The position numbers and the translations under genes were made by a program. DNA of 5,556 bases, from the NCBI GenBank assembly GCA_045126815.1, contig JBGVPD010000013.1, positions 1 to 5,556 on the forward strand, written 5' to 3'. Origin of the DNA: RGIG1995 sp045126815. Its GTDB lineage: Bacteria > Bacillota > Clostridia > Oscillospirales > CAG-272. Shown here in pieces: positions 5,552 to 5,556 of this stretch (position 1 is the stretch's first letter; every line of letters starts with the position of its first letter). The notes beneath the pieces were generated by a model that was not told the DNA's origin, ran no database searches, and was given only the letters and a program-made list of their open reading frames with translations.

Positions 5552-5556
5552 TAAGG

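Noticed and set aside
5532..5556. Start of a second tRNA T arm
   Set aside because: The stem cannot close: after TTCAAGT the sequence CTAAG does not pair with GCTGG beyond two or three positions, and no anticodon arm lies at the proper distance upstream.
5421..5556. Integron attC site, CRISPR array or group II intron end
   Set aside because: There are no regularly spaced direct repeats, no paired RYYYAAC/GTTRRRY boxes in attC layout, and no recognisable intron domain V.

Overview
The window looks like chromosomal DNA from an A+T-rich, low-GC Gram-positive bacterium, most likely an anaerobic, spore-forming (or recently spore-forming) member of the Clostridia. Four things point there: a SpoVAF/GerA-type spore germination protein; the block Xaa-Pro aminopeptidase, elongation factor P and a small acidic zinc-ribbon protein of the clostridial CD1247 type; strong AGGAGG-like ribosome binding sites; and consensus sigma-A promoters. 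A family 2 glycoside hydrolase at the left edge fits a plant-fibre or gut lifestyle. The species cannot be named from this sequence.

Layout. Positions 2-1231 (+) hold the 3' part of a GH2 glycosidase gene that enters from the left. It converges on a spoVAF-like gene (1272-2675, -), and a 15-bp bidirectional terminator fills the 40-bp gap. After a short intergenic stretch come three leftward genes: an acidic Cys-rich zinc-ribbon protein (2803-3201), efp (3229-3792) and an M24 aminopeptidase, pepP (3887-4957). Transcription reads pepP, then efp, then the zinc-ribbon gene. pepP has its own sigma-A promoter (4995-5024), efp has a second, better one in the 94-bp gap after pepP (3840-3868), and a terminator at 2761-2792 closes the unit. 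Divergent from pepP is a tRNA-Pro(GGG) gene (5166-5241, +) with a near-consensus promoter and a strong terminator.

Function. The right half has a proline theme. tRNA-Pro(GGG) decodes CCC/CCU, EF-P relieves ribosome stalling at proline runs, and the aminopeptidase removes N-terminal residues that precede proline. The pepP-efp pairing is a common bacterial neighbourhood; the adjoining tRNA-Pro may be coincidence.

The most unusual part is the gene-free right end (5280-5556). It contains an inverted and then a split forward copy of sequence resembling the anticodon-to-T-arm part of the neighbouring tRNA-Pro. These copies, with three further hairpins, can fold into a compact four-way junction spanning about 5299-5546. 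It is either an undescribed structured RNA or a small non-coding mobile or recombination element using the tRNA 3' end. The window stops just past its right boundary, so neither idea can be settled here.
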